Shown: positions 36,371 through 44,191 of the stretch, piece by piece
How the letters are laid out: every line of letters starts with the position of its first letter
Numbering within the stretch: position 1 is the stretch's first letter
Source of the DNA: Gluconacetobacter liquefaciens
Lineage (GTDB): Bacteria; Pseudomonadota; Alphaproteobacteria; Acetobacterales; Acetobacteraceae
DNA: 64,000 nucleotides
NCBI RefSeq assembly: GCF_003350405.1
Contig: NZ_QQAW01000001.1
Location: 372,001 to 436,000 of the forward strand
Reading direction: 5' to 3'
Notes under the pieces: generated by a model
What the model was told of the DNA's origin: nothing
The model's database searches: none
What the model saw: the letters and a program-made list of their open reading frames with translations, nothing else
Program-made: the position numbers and the translations under genes

Positions 36371-36444
36371 GCGCCCGTAGCTCAATTGGTTAGAGCGGGC
36401 CGCTCATAACGGCTTGGTTGCGGGTTCAAGTCCTGCCGGGCGCA
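36371..36444 (+). tRNA. tRNA-Ile (CAU anticodon, lysidine type)
   Basis: 74 bases fold as a full cloverleaf: acceptor GCGCCCG/CGGGCGC, D stem GCTC/GAGC, anticodon stem around the loop CTCATAA (anticodon CAT at 36405-36407) and T arm GCGGG/CCTGC. CCA is not encoded. A CAT anticodon also fits elongator tRNA-Met. The variable region and T arm (CTTGGTTGCGGGTTCAAGTCC) look like E. coli ileX, so I favour tRNA-Ile2, which reads AUA once its C34 is changed to lysidine. Confidence 0.88.
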
Positions 36445-36530
36445 GGCTGCAAAACCAGGCCGCGCGTCCTGTCATGGGGAACGCCGGCCGTTCGGTTTCT
36501 TTTCACTCTGGATCATCGGGAGCCTTCGTC

Positions 36531-38210
36531 ATGGCCGCCACGCAATATGTCTATGTGATGAAGGACCTGACCAAGGCGTATCCGGGTGGGCGCGAGGTCT
36601 TCAAGGGCATTACCCTCTCCTTCCTGCCTGGGGTGAAGATCGGCGTGCTGGGCGTGAACGGCGCCGGTAAATCGACCCTGCTGAAGATCATGGCCGGGAT
36701 CGAGAAGGAATATGGCGGCGAGGCCTGGGCCGCCGAAGGCACCCGGATCGGCTATCTGGAGCAGGAGCCCAAGCTCGACGAATCCCTGACCGTCGGCGAG
36801 AACGTGGCGCTGGGCTTCGGCGACCTGAAGGTGGCGGTCGATCGCTTCAACGAGATTTCGATGCTGTTCGCCGAGCCGATGTCGGACGACGAAATGACCG
36901 CGCTGCTGGCCGAGCAGGCCGAACTGCAGGAAAAAATCGACGCCGGCGATGGCTGGGAGCTGGATCGCAAGATCGACATCGCGCTCGACGCGCTGCGCTG
37001 CCCGCCGGCCGACAGCCCGGTGACCAAGCTTTCGGGTGGTGAGCGCCGGCGCGTGGCGCTGTGCCGCCTGCTGCTGGAAAAGCCCGACCTGCTGCTGCTG
37101 GACGAACCGACCAACCATCTGGATGCCGAGAGCGTGGCGTGGCTGGAGCGGACCCTGCGCGACTACGAAGGCACGGTCATGATCATCACCCATGACCGTT
37201 ACTTCCTGGACAACGTGACCAACTGGATCCTGGAACTGGAGCGGGGCCGTGGCTATCCGTTCCAGGGCAATTATTCCTCGTGGCTGACCCAGAAGCGCAA
37301 GCGTCTGGCCCAGGAGGAAAAGGAAGAGAGCGCCCGCCAGCGCGCCCTGGCCGCCGAGCAGGAATGGATCGGCTCCAGCCCCAAGGCCCGGCAGGCCAAG
37401 AGCAAGTCGCGTATCGCCCGCTACGAAGAAATGCTGGCCCAGAATGCCGAGCGCGCGGGCGGCACGGCCGATATCGTCATTCCGCCGGGCCCGCGCCTGG
37501 GCGGCACGGTGATCGAGGCCGAGGATCTGCGCAAGGCGTTCGGCAACCGGCTGCTGATCGACGATCTGAGCTTCAAGCTGCCGCCGGGTGGCATCGTCGG
37601 TGTCATCGGGCCGAACGGGGCCGGTAAATCGACCCTGTTCCGCATGATCGTGGGCCAGGAACAGCCGGATTCCGGCACGCTGAAGGTCGGTGATACGGTC
37701 AAGCTGGGCTATGTCGACCAGTCGCGCGACAGCCTGGATGACAACAAGACGGTGTGGGAGGAAATTTCCGGCGGCACCGATGTCATCTATCTGGGCAAGC
37801 GGGCCGTGCCGTCGCGCGCCTATGTCGGCGCCTTCAACTTCAAGGGCGCGGACCAGCAGAAGAAGGTCGGTATCCTCTCGGGCGGTGAGCGCAACCGCGT
37901 GCATCTGGCCAAGATGCTGCGGCAGGAAAGCAACGTTATCCTGCTCGACGAACCGACCAACGATCTGGACGTGGATACGCTGCGCGCGCTGGAAGACGCG
38001 CTGGCCGAATTCGCCGGCTGCGCCGTGATCATCAGCCATGATCGCTGGTTCCTCGACCGTCTGGCGACGCATATCCTGGCCTTCGAGGGCGACAGCCACG
38101 TCGAATGGTTCGAGGGTAATTTCCAGGCCTACGAAGAGGACAAGCGACGCCGACTCGGCCCGGATGCGACCGAGCCGGGACGGATCAAGTACCGCCCCCT
38201 GGCGCGCTGA
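36531..38210 (+). CDS. ettA: Energy-dependent translational throttle protein (ABC-F)
   Basis: 559 residues from the ATG at 36531, chosen to match EttA (555 in E. coli); the frame stays open upstream across part of the tRNA gene. Two ABC cassettes are present without membrane segments: Walker A GVNGAGKST (41-49) and GPNGAGKST, signatures KLSGGERRR and LSGGERNR, and between them the charged P-site tRNA-interaction arm (KRKRLAQEEKEESARQR). EttA binds the ribosomal E site and gates the first elongation steps according to ATP level. Confidence 0.95.
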   Translation: MAATQYVYVMKDLTKAYPGGREVFKGITLSFLPGVKIGVLGVNGAGKSTLLKIMAGIEKEYGGEAWAAEGTRIGYLEQEPKLDESLTVGENVALGFGDLKVAVDRFNEISMLFAEPMSDDEMTALLAEQAELQEKIDAGDGWELDRKIDIALDALRCPPADSPVTKLSGGERRRVALCRLLLEKPDLLLLDEPTNHLDAESVAWLERTLRDYEGTVMIITHDRYFLDNVTNWILELERGRGYPFQGNYSSWLTQKRKRLAQEEKEESARQRALAAEQEWIGSSPKARQAKSKSRIARYEEMLAQNAERAGGTADIVIPPGPRLGGTVIEAEDLRKAFGNRLLIDDLSFKLPPGGIVGVIGPNGAGKSTLFRMIVGQEQPDSGTLKVGDTVKLGYVDQSRDSLDDNKTVWEEISGGTDVIYLGKRAVPSRAYVGAFNFKGADQQKKVGILSGGERNRVHLAKMLRQESNVILLDEPTNDLDVDTLRALEDALAEFAGCAVIISHDRWFLDRLATHILAFEGDSHVEWFEGNFQAYEEDKRRRLGPDATEPGRIKYRPLAR

Positions 38211-38253
38211 ATCGGCGGGGCGATGCACGTCCCGCGCTCTCGGCCCGACTCCC

Positions 38254-38922
38254 GTGACGCGGCCGCCGCGCCGGGTTGACGGGCTGGACCCTGCCGGGAC
38301 ACGGCATCTGCGCCGTGGCCCGTGGGGGCAGCCCGCCGACCGCGCCGAATGGGCGACCCATCCCCGGATCACGGGCGGGTCGATCCGCACGCCGCGTCTG
38401 GTGCTGGAGCCGGTCTCATGGCGGGACATGGACGAGATGGCCCGGCTGAAGGCCGATGCCGGGGCGTTCGGCATGATGCTGGGCGGCGTGCGCAGCCGCC
38501 AGCAGGCCGAGGCCGACATGGCCGACGACATGGCCTGCTGGGCGCGGCGCGGGGTCGGGATCTTCACGATTCGCGAGGATGGCCGCTTTATCGGCATGAC
38601 CGGCCTGCATGAACGCCCCGATGGGCGCGGGCTGGGTCTGCGCTTCGCGCTCTGGCCATGGGCGGCCGGGCGCGGCTTAGCGCGTGAGGCGGCATCGGCG
38701 GCGTTGAGCTTCGCCCATGACGCGGGGATTCGCCGTGTGATGGCGGTGACGCGCGACACCAACATCGCCTCGCGCACCATCCTGGGTGGCATCGGGATGA
38801 CCCAGTACGACAGTTTCGAACGCGATGGCCACCAGATGCTGGTCTATGAGAGCATCCGCGAGGTCGCGTCCGACCCGCTCCCCCCTCTACCGCCTCGTCG
38901 CCCGGTCAGACTGCCGGAATAG
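38254..38922 (+). CDS. GNAT family N-acetyltransferase
   Basis: 222 residues from the GTG at 38254; the start is uncertain because the frame is open further upstream over ettA, and the first 45 residues are Arg/Pro-rich. The GNAT domain covers about 55-210: RTPRLVLEPVSW, GMTGLHERPDGRGLGLRFALWP, the acetyl-CoA loop AAGRGLAREAA and NIASRTILGGIGM. It resembles RimJ/RimL-type acetyltransferases acting on protein N-termini or small amines. The substrate is unknown. It lies 44 bp after ettA on the same strand. Confidence 0.82.
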   Translation: MTRPPRRVDGLDPAGTRHLRRGPWGQPADRAEWATHPRITGGSIRTPRLVLEPVSWRDMDEMARLKADAGAFGMMLGGVRSRQQAEADMADDMACWARRGVGIFTIREDGRFIGMTGLHERPDGRGLGLRFALWPWAAGRGLAREAASAALSFAHDAGIRRVMAVTRDTNIASRTILGGIGMTQYDSFERDGHQMLVYESIREVASDPLPPLPPRRPVRLPE

Positions 38923-38930
38923 CGCGTACC

Positions 38931-39276
38931 CGATCGTTACGGACGCGTATTGCCAGTGCGGCTGGGAGAAGCCGGATTGGAAATATGTGCTGGTGAGCGC
39001 GAGCGGCCCGGAGGGCCGCGCCCCTCATGTATTTCCGATTACTGAAGCGGAGCGGCCTTGATGGCCGTGAACTCCGAAGTGCGGGAAACACGTCGTGGAT
39101 TGCCAGCGGTGGCGGAAAGAGGCGGATTGGAAATGTGTGCTGGTGAGCGAGAGTGCCGCGTAGCGGCACGCCCGTCGTGTGTTTCCGAGCACCGAAGCGG
39201 AGCGGCCTTGATGGCCGTGAGCATCGGGGCACAGGAAACGCGCGCCGGATCGCCACCAGCGCGCATTTACAACCGC
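38931..39276 (+). repeat. Tandem 150-bp structured repeat, two full copies plus partial
   Basis: The block CGGATTGGAAAT recurs at 38973 and 39123, a period of 150 bp, with a partial copy before the first. Each unit carries two hairpins. The first is GCGGCCC-GGA-GGGCCGC at 39003-39019 and GTGCCGC-GTA-GCGGCAC at 39153-39169: the sequences differ but all seven pairs are kept. The second is CGGCC-TTGAT-GGCCG. The array fills the 356-bp gap between the GNAT gene and the mlaC stop and ends with GCGCATTTACAA beside mlaC. A related copy lies inverted after thrS. No coding frame here looks real. Confidence 0.8.
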
Positions 39277-39278
39277 CT

Positions 39279-39899
39279 CTAGGGGGTGGCGTGGGCGGCG
39301 ACCTGGTGATCCAGCGCGTGCAGCAGGGCGTCGATGCTGCCGTTATGCCGACCGATGAAGGAGGCATAATCCTGCCGGGTGGTCAGGCGCAGGCTGGGGC
39401 CTTCGGCCATCACATCCACCACCATGGGCTTGCCGCTGCTGAAGCTGACGATCCACTGGGCGTTCACGGCCGGCTGCTCGGGGCGGTTGATCACCGTATC
39501 CACGGCCTGGTCGGTGCCGGAGGCGGTGACGTTGCCGATGGTGAAGGTCACGCCCCGGTAGTCGCCGATCTTGTCGGAGATGGAGTTGACCAGAATCTGG
39601 TGGAACAGCGACAGGAAGCGGGCCTGCTGTTCCGGCGTGGCCACCCGCCAGTAGCGGCCCAGGCAATAGCGGCCGATGGCGTCCATATCGACATGGTCCT
39701 GCAGCAGCGGCAGGATCGCGGTCTTCTTCTCGGCCAGCGAACGGTCGGAATTGACGATTGCGATCAACTGCTGGCCGAACGTGCTGACGAATGTGCGGGC
39801 CTCCTGGGCGGAAGCCGCGCGGGCCGGTGCCGTGACCTGCAGGGCAGCGGTCGCGGCGGCAAGACCCAGCGCATGACGACGGGAGAGGGCTGTCTTCAT
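39279..39899 (-). CDS. mlaC: MlaC/Ttg2D family phospholipid-binding periplasmic protein
   Basis: 206 residues with an N-terminal signal (RRHALGLAAATAALQVTAPARAA). The body matches the Tol_Tol_Ttg2 domain: AEKKTAILPLLQDHVDMDAIGRYCLGRYWR, LSLFHQILVNSISDKIGDY and the IVSFSSGKPMVVDVMAEGPSL strands. MlaC carries phospholipid through the periplasm between MlaA and the inner-membrane MlaFEDB complex, which is not in this window. It follows mlaA by 14 bp, so the two are co-transcribed. HpnM of hopanoid clusters is a near relative and a possible alternative name. Confidence 0.9.
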   Translation of the reverse strand: MKTALSRRHALGLAAATAALQVTAPARAASAQEARTFVSTFGQQLIAIVNSDRSLAEKKTAILPLLQDHVDMDAIGRYCLGRYWRVATPEQQARFLSLFHQILVNSISDKIGDYRGVTFTIGNVTASGTDQAVDTVINRPEQPAVNAQWIVSFSSGKPMVVDVMAEGPSLRLTTRQDYASFIGRHNGSIDALLHALDHQVAAHATP

Positions 39900-39913
39900 C
39901 TCTGTGTCCCTGT

Positions 39914-40729
39914 TCAGTTGTACCAGTCGGGCACGGTGGCGCGGTGGTCGTTGCGGATGGCTTCGGCCTGGGCCTTGCGCTGCTGCTGGTAGGCGCTGCG
40001 GATGGTGGCGTAGGGGTCCAGCGCATCTTTCTGCAACTGGTCCAGCGCATCCAGATGGTCGGCCCGGCCGTTGATCGTGCCCATGATGTTATAGGCCCAG
40101 TTGAATGTCAGCAGGCCGTAGCCCCTGGGTACGTAGTTCCAGGGCGACAGGCCGACATCGATGCCGTAGCCGGCCCCGTCGCGGAGCGAGGACGGCCCCA
40201 TCATCGGCAGGAACAGATACGGGCCGGACGGCACGCTCCAGGTCGCGAGTGTCAGGCCGGCATCATTGTCGTGGTGCGGGTAGCCCGCATATTTCGCGAC
40301 ATCGATCAGGCCGCCGAGACCGGCGACCATGTTGACACACCAGCGCACGAAGGCGTCGCCCGCCCGGCGGGGCTTGCCGGCGCCGACATCGTTGAAGAAC
40401 ACCACCGGCTCGTTCATCGTCTGGACCAGGCCGCCCAGCGACTGCCGCACGCGGTATGGTACCGCCCAGACATAGGCCTTGGCCACCGGACGCATGGAAT
40501 ATTTATCCAGCGTCATGCTGAGGTCGTACATCTTGCGATTGAGGGATTCGTAAGGATCGTTGGCTTCGCGATATTCGGCAAGCGCCTCCGGGTCCTTGGG
40601 CGGCGGAGCGGCGCAGCCGGCGAGGGCGACCAGCGCCAGCCCGGCGAAGAGGCGGGAGGTCCGGCGTGGGCGGCGGGTGGGCGTACATGACCGGGACGGC
40701 TGTAAGTTCGATCCTGTCACTGCACGCAT
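39914..40729 (-). CDS. mlaA: MlaA (VacJ) family outer-membrane lipoprotein
   Basis: 271 residues with a lipoprotein signal ending LVALAGC. The family core is clear: NDPYESLNRKMYDLSM, YRVRQSLGGLVQTMNEPVVFFND, GLIDVAKYAGYP and PYLFLPMMGPSSLRDGAGYGID. MlaA removes misplaced phospholipids from the outer leaflet of the outer membrane and passes them to MlaC, encoded next. ATG 40729 gives a long basic signal; a later start would also keep the lipobox. Confidence 0.94.
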   Translation of the reverse strand: MRAVTGSNLQPSRSCTPTRRPRRTSRLFAGLALVALAGCAAPPPKDPEALAEYREANDPYESLNRKMYDLSMTLDKYSMRPVAKAYVWAVPYRVRQSLGGLVQTMNEPVVFFNDVGAGKPRRAGDAFVRWCVNMVAGLGGLIDVAKYAGYPHHDNDAGLTLATWSVPSGPYLFLPMMGPSSLRDGAGYGIDVGLSPWNYVPRGYGLLTFNWAYNIMGTINGRADHLDALDQLQKDALDPYATIRSAYQQQRKAQAEAIRNDHRATVPDWYN

Positions 40730-41071
40730 GCTCGTTCCCGTTTCCCTGGTCTGCCGTCCCCAACGCCTGTAACGCGCGGGGAAGCCAATGGATCTCGCGG
40801 CCCGTCAACGTGCGTCCGCGAAACTTCTCTCTAGCATGGGACGCGGCCTGTGCAATCGTCCACGATGACCGATCGGTCATGCGTTGGGGGAACGAGCCGG
40901 GGATGGCGAGGATTTTCCGCCCCCGGCGGGGCGCTGCGCCTGTTTCCGGGGCATTGCGGCCGCTGGAGGGAATACACGGGCGCGGCATCGTATCCGGCCG
41001 GGTTGTTCACGTTCCCGTGATCGAGCGCGCGCCTCGGCGGCGGCGTCGTGTGAGCAGGGTTATGTTGAGGG
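40730..41071. other. Gene-free gap between mlaA and the MOSC gene
   Basis: 342 bp between divergent genes, with no convincing coding frame. It holds the perfect palindrome at 40865-40880 listed separately and should contain promoters for both sides. Confidence 0.7.
40865..40880. promoter_or_regulatory. Perfect 16-bp palindrome, TetR-type operator candidate
   Basis: ATGACCGATCGGTCAT is self-complementary over all 16 bases and sits 136 bp upstream of mlaA and 192 bp upstream of the MOSC gene. The core TGACC-N4-GGTCA resembles operators of TetR/AcrR-family repressors. No such regulator is encoded in the window. Confidence 0.45.
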
Positions 41072-41938
41072 ATGATAAATGATCTGGCGGACCCGGCGGC
41101 CGGGGCCCCTGTGGCGCGGGTGGTGGCGCTGCATGTCCATCCCGTCAAGTCTCTGGGTGGACTCGCGGTGGCAGCCGGCATGCTGGGGCTGTGCGGGCTG
41201 GAGGATGACCGGCGCTGGATGGTCACCGATCCGGATGGCGGTTTCCTGACACAGCGGCAGGTGGCGCGGATGGCGCTGGTGACGGTGGCGCGCGCTCCCG
41301 GTGGACTGGTGCTGGCGCTGGCGGGCCAGGGCGCACACGCGGTCGCCCTGCCGCCCGTCGACGGAGCGCGGCGGATGGTGCGGGTATGGAAGGACAGCGT
41401 GCCGGCCGTCGATGCGGGCGATGCGGTGGCCGGGTGGCTCAGCGCCGCCCTGGGCCGCCCCTGCCGGCTGGTTTATCTGCATGATGCCGGGGCACGGTCG
41501 GCCGATCCGGCGTTCGCGCCGGCGGGGGCTACCGTGGGGTTCGCCGACGGATTCGCCGTGCTGGTGGCCAGCCGGGAGTCGCTGGGCGCGCTGAACCGCG
41601 ACCTGCCGTCTCCCGTGCCGATGGATCGTTTCAGGCCCAATCTGGTGCTGGAAGGGGCCACGCCCTGGGTCGAGGATGGCTGGCGCCTGCTGGCTGTGGG
41701 CGAGGCGCTGCTGCGCATCGTCAAACCCTGTTCGCGCTGCATCATGACGACCATCGACCAGAAGACGGCCGAAATTCCGGACCCGCGCGAACCGCTGGCG
41801 ACGCTGGCCCGCACCCGCCGCGCCCGGGGCGGGGTGATGTTCGGCCAGAATGCGGTCGTGGTGCGGCCAGGCCGGGTCGCGGTGGGCGACGCGGTATGGG
41901 TGCTGGAAGACGGGCCGTCGAACCTCGTGGTGGCCTGA
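41072..41938 (+). CDS. MOSC domain protein, YcbX-like
   Basis: 288 residues. An N-terminal MOSC beta-barrel domain (VHPVKSLGGLAVAAGMLG, then DRRWMVTDPDG) is followed by the MOSC domain with DRFRPNLVLEG and the conserved Cys of KPCSRCIMTTID. These proteins bind molybdenum cofactor and reduce N-hydroxylated bases or compounds. E. coli YcbX has an extra ferredoxin domain that is absent here, so an electron partner must come from elsewhere. The stop codon lies inside a 9-bp stem (41932-41954) that may end transcription. Confidence 0.88.
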   Translation: MINDLADPAAGAPVARVVALHVHPVKSLGGLAVAAGMLGLCGLEDDRRWMVTDPDGGFLTQRQVARMALVTVARAPGGLVLALAGQGAHAVALPPVDGARRMVRVWKDSVPAVDAGDAVAGWLSAALGRPCRLVYLHDAGARSADPAFAPAGATVGFADGFAVLVASRESLGALNRDLPSPVPMDRFRPNLVLEGATPWVEDGWRLLAVGEALLRIVKPCSRCIMTTIDQKTAEIPDPREPLATLARTRRARGGVMFGQNAVVVRPGRVAVGDAVWVLEDGPSNLVVA

Positions 41939-41954
41939 AGGCGGTCTTCAGGCC
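41932..41954. terminator. Hairpin at the MOSC gene stop
   Basis: GGCCTGAAG (41932-41940) pairs with CTTCAGGCC (41946-41954) across a five-base loop between convergent MOSC and thyX genes. No T run follows, so its strength is uncertain. Confidence 0.5.
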
Positions 41955-41972
41955 GACCGTGAAAGCAGCCTC

Positions 41973-42923
41973 TTACCGGCCCAGGCGGGGGGCGATCTCG
42001 GGCAGCAGGCCGATCAGGTCCGTGACCTCGCGCTTCGACAGGCCCGAGGCCTGCAAATCGACCTCCCGTCCGGCCAGCACGTCGCGTAGGGCCCGCAGGG
42101 CGGGGCCGGAGAGCAGGGCGGCTTCCTGCATGTAGTCGCGGAAGGCTTCGAAGGTCAGCGGCACCCAGCGTTCCACCAGGTTCAGGATCGTGTCGGCATA
42201 GGCGCGGATTTCATACTGCGCGTGGGCATCGGCACGCAGCCGCAGGAAATGCAGCAGGTTCCACAGATTGAGCTGCCAGTAGAACTGCGTCATCACATTG
42301 ACCGGCAGCGTCATGCGCGCCAGTTCGCGCGCCACCACCGGGCGGGCGGGATCGACGACATTCCCGTCCTCGTCCTGGTTCAGCATCTCCAGGTAATGGT
42401 CGTAGCAGCGGGTCGCGTCCTCGCGGAGCAGGTCCAGCACATGCTGGGCGGCATCGGCGGGCAGGCTCTCGCCGCGCCCCTGCTTGTTGCTGGCGGACTG
42501 GTGGGCGATGTCCTCGGGCCGGGGGAAATAGAATTCCTTCTCCAGCACCGAATAGCGGGCCGAATATTCGTTGATGCTGGCTGTGCGGTGACGGAACCAC
42601 TGGCGGGTGACGAAGATCGGGGCGCGGACGTGGAACTTGGCCACTGCCAGCTCGAACGGGCTGGTGTGCCGGTGGCGCATCAGGTAGCGGATCAGCCCCC
42701 GGTCGTCGGACGTGCTGCGGGTGCCGCGCCCGTAGGAGACGCGCGCGCCCTGCACGATGGCTTCGTCGCCGCCCATATAGTCGACCAGCCGGACGAAACC
42801 GGTGCCCAGAACCGGCTGGGGCTCGTACAGCACCTCTTCGATGGCGGGAACGACCGTGCGGCGCGTCTGGGCCCAGTCGGCGCGGGCAGCGTCGATTTCC
42901 GATTTCTGGTCCGTTGAAAACAT
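41973..42923 (-). CDS. thyX: Flavin-dependent thymidylate synthase
   Basis: 316 residues from the ATG at 42923, the length of alphaproteobacterial ThyX; the open frame before it covers ssrA and is not coding. ThyX makes dTMP from dUMP with methylene-tetrahydrofolate and FAD. The defining motif RHRTASINEYSARYS lies at 111-125, and RYLMRHRHTSPFE near 79-91 is the flavin-binding part. Its presence suggests the cell lacks ThyA, which cannot be checked here. It is divergent from ssrA. Confidence 0.96.
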   Translation of the reverse strand: MFSTDQKSEIDAARADWAQTRRTVVPAIEEVLYEPQPVLGTGFVRLVDYMGGDEAIVQGARVSYGRGTRSTSDDRGLIRYLMRHRHTSPFELAVAKFHVRAPIFVTRQWFRHRTASINEYSARYSVLEKEFYFPRPEDIAHQSASNKQGRGESLPADAAQHVLDLLREDATRCYDHYLEMLNQDEDGNVVDPARPVVARELARMTLPVNVMTQFYWQLNLWNLLHFLRLRADAHAQYEIRAYADTILNLVERWVPLTFEAFRDYMQEAALLSGPALRALRDVLAGREVDLQASGLSKREVTDLIGLLPEIAPRLGR

Positions 42924-43013
42924 TGCCGCGCTCCGTCCCTGCCTCTGAGTCCTAAAGGGGGCGCATAACACGACGTGTGGCAGCATACCACGATTACCCG
43001 CTACGGGCATGCC

Positions 43014-43042
43014 TTGCCACCAAGGAGCGGCATCCTTATATA
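43014..43042 (+). promoter_or_regulatory. Putative promoter of ssrA
   Basis: A -35-like TTGCCA (43014-43019) and -10-like TATATA (43037-43042) are 17 bp apart, the ideal sigma-70 spacing, and place the start near 43050, just ahead of the tmRNA acceptor piece. Confidence 0.55.
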
Positions 43043-43049
43043 TCGGGGT

Positions 43050-43350
43050 GCCGGAGGGGCTTGCTCCTTGGCTATGGCGATAAACGGCACGTGGAATAAG
43101 TGTAGTGGACCCGGGGGCAGTACCCGGCGTCTCCACCAGAACTCTCCCCGTCACGACCCTTCGGGGCAGGGGAGCATGGGGACGAAACAGGCTCGACACG
43201 CATGGTAAAGACCTGCCTTTTGCCCGGCATTGTACCGCCGTCATCGGGCTAACTTACAAGTGCCAACGATAACTCTGAGGTGCTCGCTGTCGCTGCATAA
43301 GTGACAAGCGCGGTTCGGGAGGGCACCGGGCAACAGAAGCCCTCCCACTT
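43050..43350 (+). ncRNA. ssrA: Circularly permuted two-piece tmRNA
   Basis: The order is inverted as in alphaproteobacteria. The acceptor piece comes first and ends CTCCACCA at 43138 after a T-arm-like GGACCCGGGGGCAGTACCCGG. A 39-base spacer (43139-43177) that is cut out follows. The coding piece begins GGGGACGAAACAGG at 43178. GGGGACG pairs with CGTCTCC of the acceptor end to make the seven-pair acceptor stem (one G-T pair). The tag frame is 43262-43300 and encodes ANDNSEVLAVAA then TAA. tmRNA frees stalled ribosomes and tags the unfinished protein for ClpXP. The outer ends (43050, about 43350) are estimates. Confidence 0.93.
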
Positions 43351-43533
43351 CATCGCCAGATCATGCCATTATTCTTCCTGCGGTTGTGATGTCTGACCTG
43401 CCGTGGCAGCCCTTGTGCGTCCGCGCGGTTTGACGCATGGCTGAAGGCTGTGGCAGGGCGTGGCGCGACCCACACGGCCATCATGGCCCGGTCGACCCCC
43501 ACCGGGGCGGCCGGACGGTACGGAGTATCCCGC

Positions 43534-44088
43534 ATGTCCGACGATCGCGACGAGGAAAACGGTTTCGACACCATGATTCCGGAAAGCCTCCTGCCCTACG
43601 ATTCCTGGATCGAGGATGCGTATCGGGGCGTGATGCTGCGCGCGCTGGAGCATGTGGGCCGCGAGGGACTGCCCGAGGGGCACCATTTCTACATCACCTA
43701 CCGCACCGACTGGCCGGGCGTGGTGCTGCCCGCCCGCCTCCGCGCCCAGTATCCGCACGAGATCACCATCGTGCTGCAACACCAGTTCTGGGACCTGAAG
43801 GTGGATGAGGACGCGCAGACCATTTCGGTCGGCCTGTCCTTCGGCGGCGTGGGATCGATCCTGGTCATTCCCGTCGACGCCGTGACCGCCTTCGCCGACC
43901 CGCATATCCGGCTCGCGCTGCGCTTCACCCCGCCCGAGCCGGCGGACGAGGAAGAGGCACCGGCCGAACTGGCGGCACCGGTGCAGGAAGCCCCGGAAAA
44001 TACCCCGGCGGCCTCCGGGGACGCGCCGTCCTCGCCACAAGTGGTCAGCCTGGCCGCGTTCCGGAAGAAGGGTTCCGGTCCGGGCTGA
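43534..44088 (+). CDS. sspB: SspB, ClpXP adaptor for ssrA-tagged proteins
   Basis: 184 residues from the ATG at 43534, preceded by GGAG; the frame is open upstream but not conserved in character. The alphaproteobacterial SspB core is plain: [57 protein letters not shown] and [13 protein letters not shown]. An acidic/Pro linker and a basic C-terminal tail (LAAFRKKG) would bind ClpX. SspB delivers tmRNA-tagged proteins to ClpXP. The gene lies about 180 bp after ssrA, which produces that tag. Confidence 0.93.
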   Translation: MSDDRDEENGFDTMIPESLLPYDSWIEDAYRGVMLRALEHVGREGLPEGHHFYITYRTDWPGVVLPARLRAQYPHEITIVLQHQFWDLKVDEDAQTISVGLSFGGVGSILVIPVDAVTAFADPHIRLALRFTPPEPADEEEAPAELAAPVQEAPENTPAASGDAPSSPQVVSLAAFRKKGSGPG

Positions 44089-44191
44089 ACCGTACACCAT
44101 CCGGGGGGCCCGGATGCGGCCGGGCTCTCCGTGCATCGCCACCACCCGGAACCAATCCGGGGGAGACAGGCACACAGAGGGAGACTGTCCA

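Noticed and set aside
36371-36444. Elongator tRNA-Met
   Set aside because: The CAT anticodon fits, but the anticodon and T arms resemble ileX more closely; the Ile2 call is preferred but not certain.
36513-38792. Long minus-strand frame opposite ettA
   Set aside because: Shadow of ettA; the translation is Arg/Gln/Ala-rich without family motifs.
38931-39276. CRISPR array
   Set aside because: The repeats are about 150 bp apart with no short identical repeats or unique spacers; the unit is a structured element and no cas genes are present.
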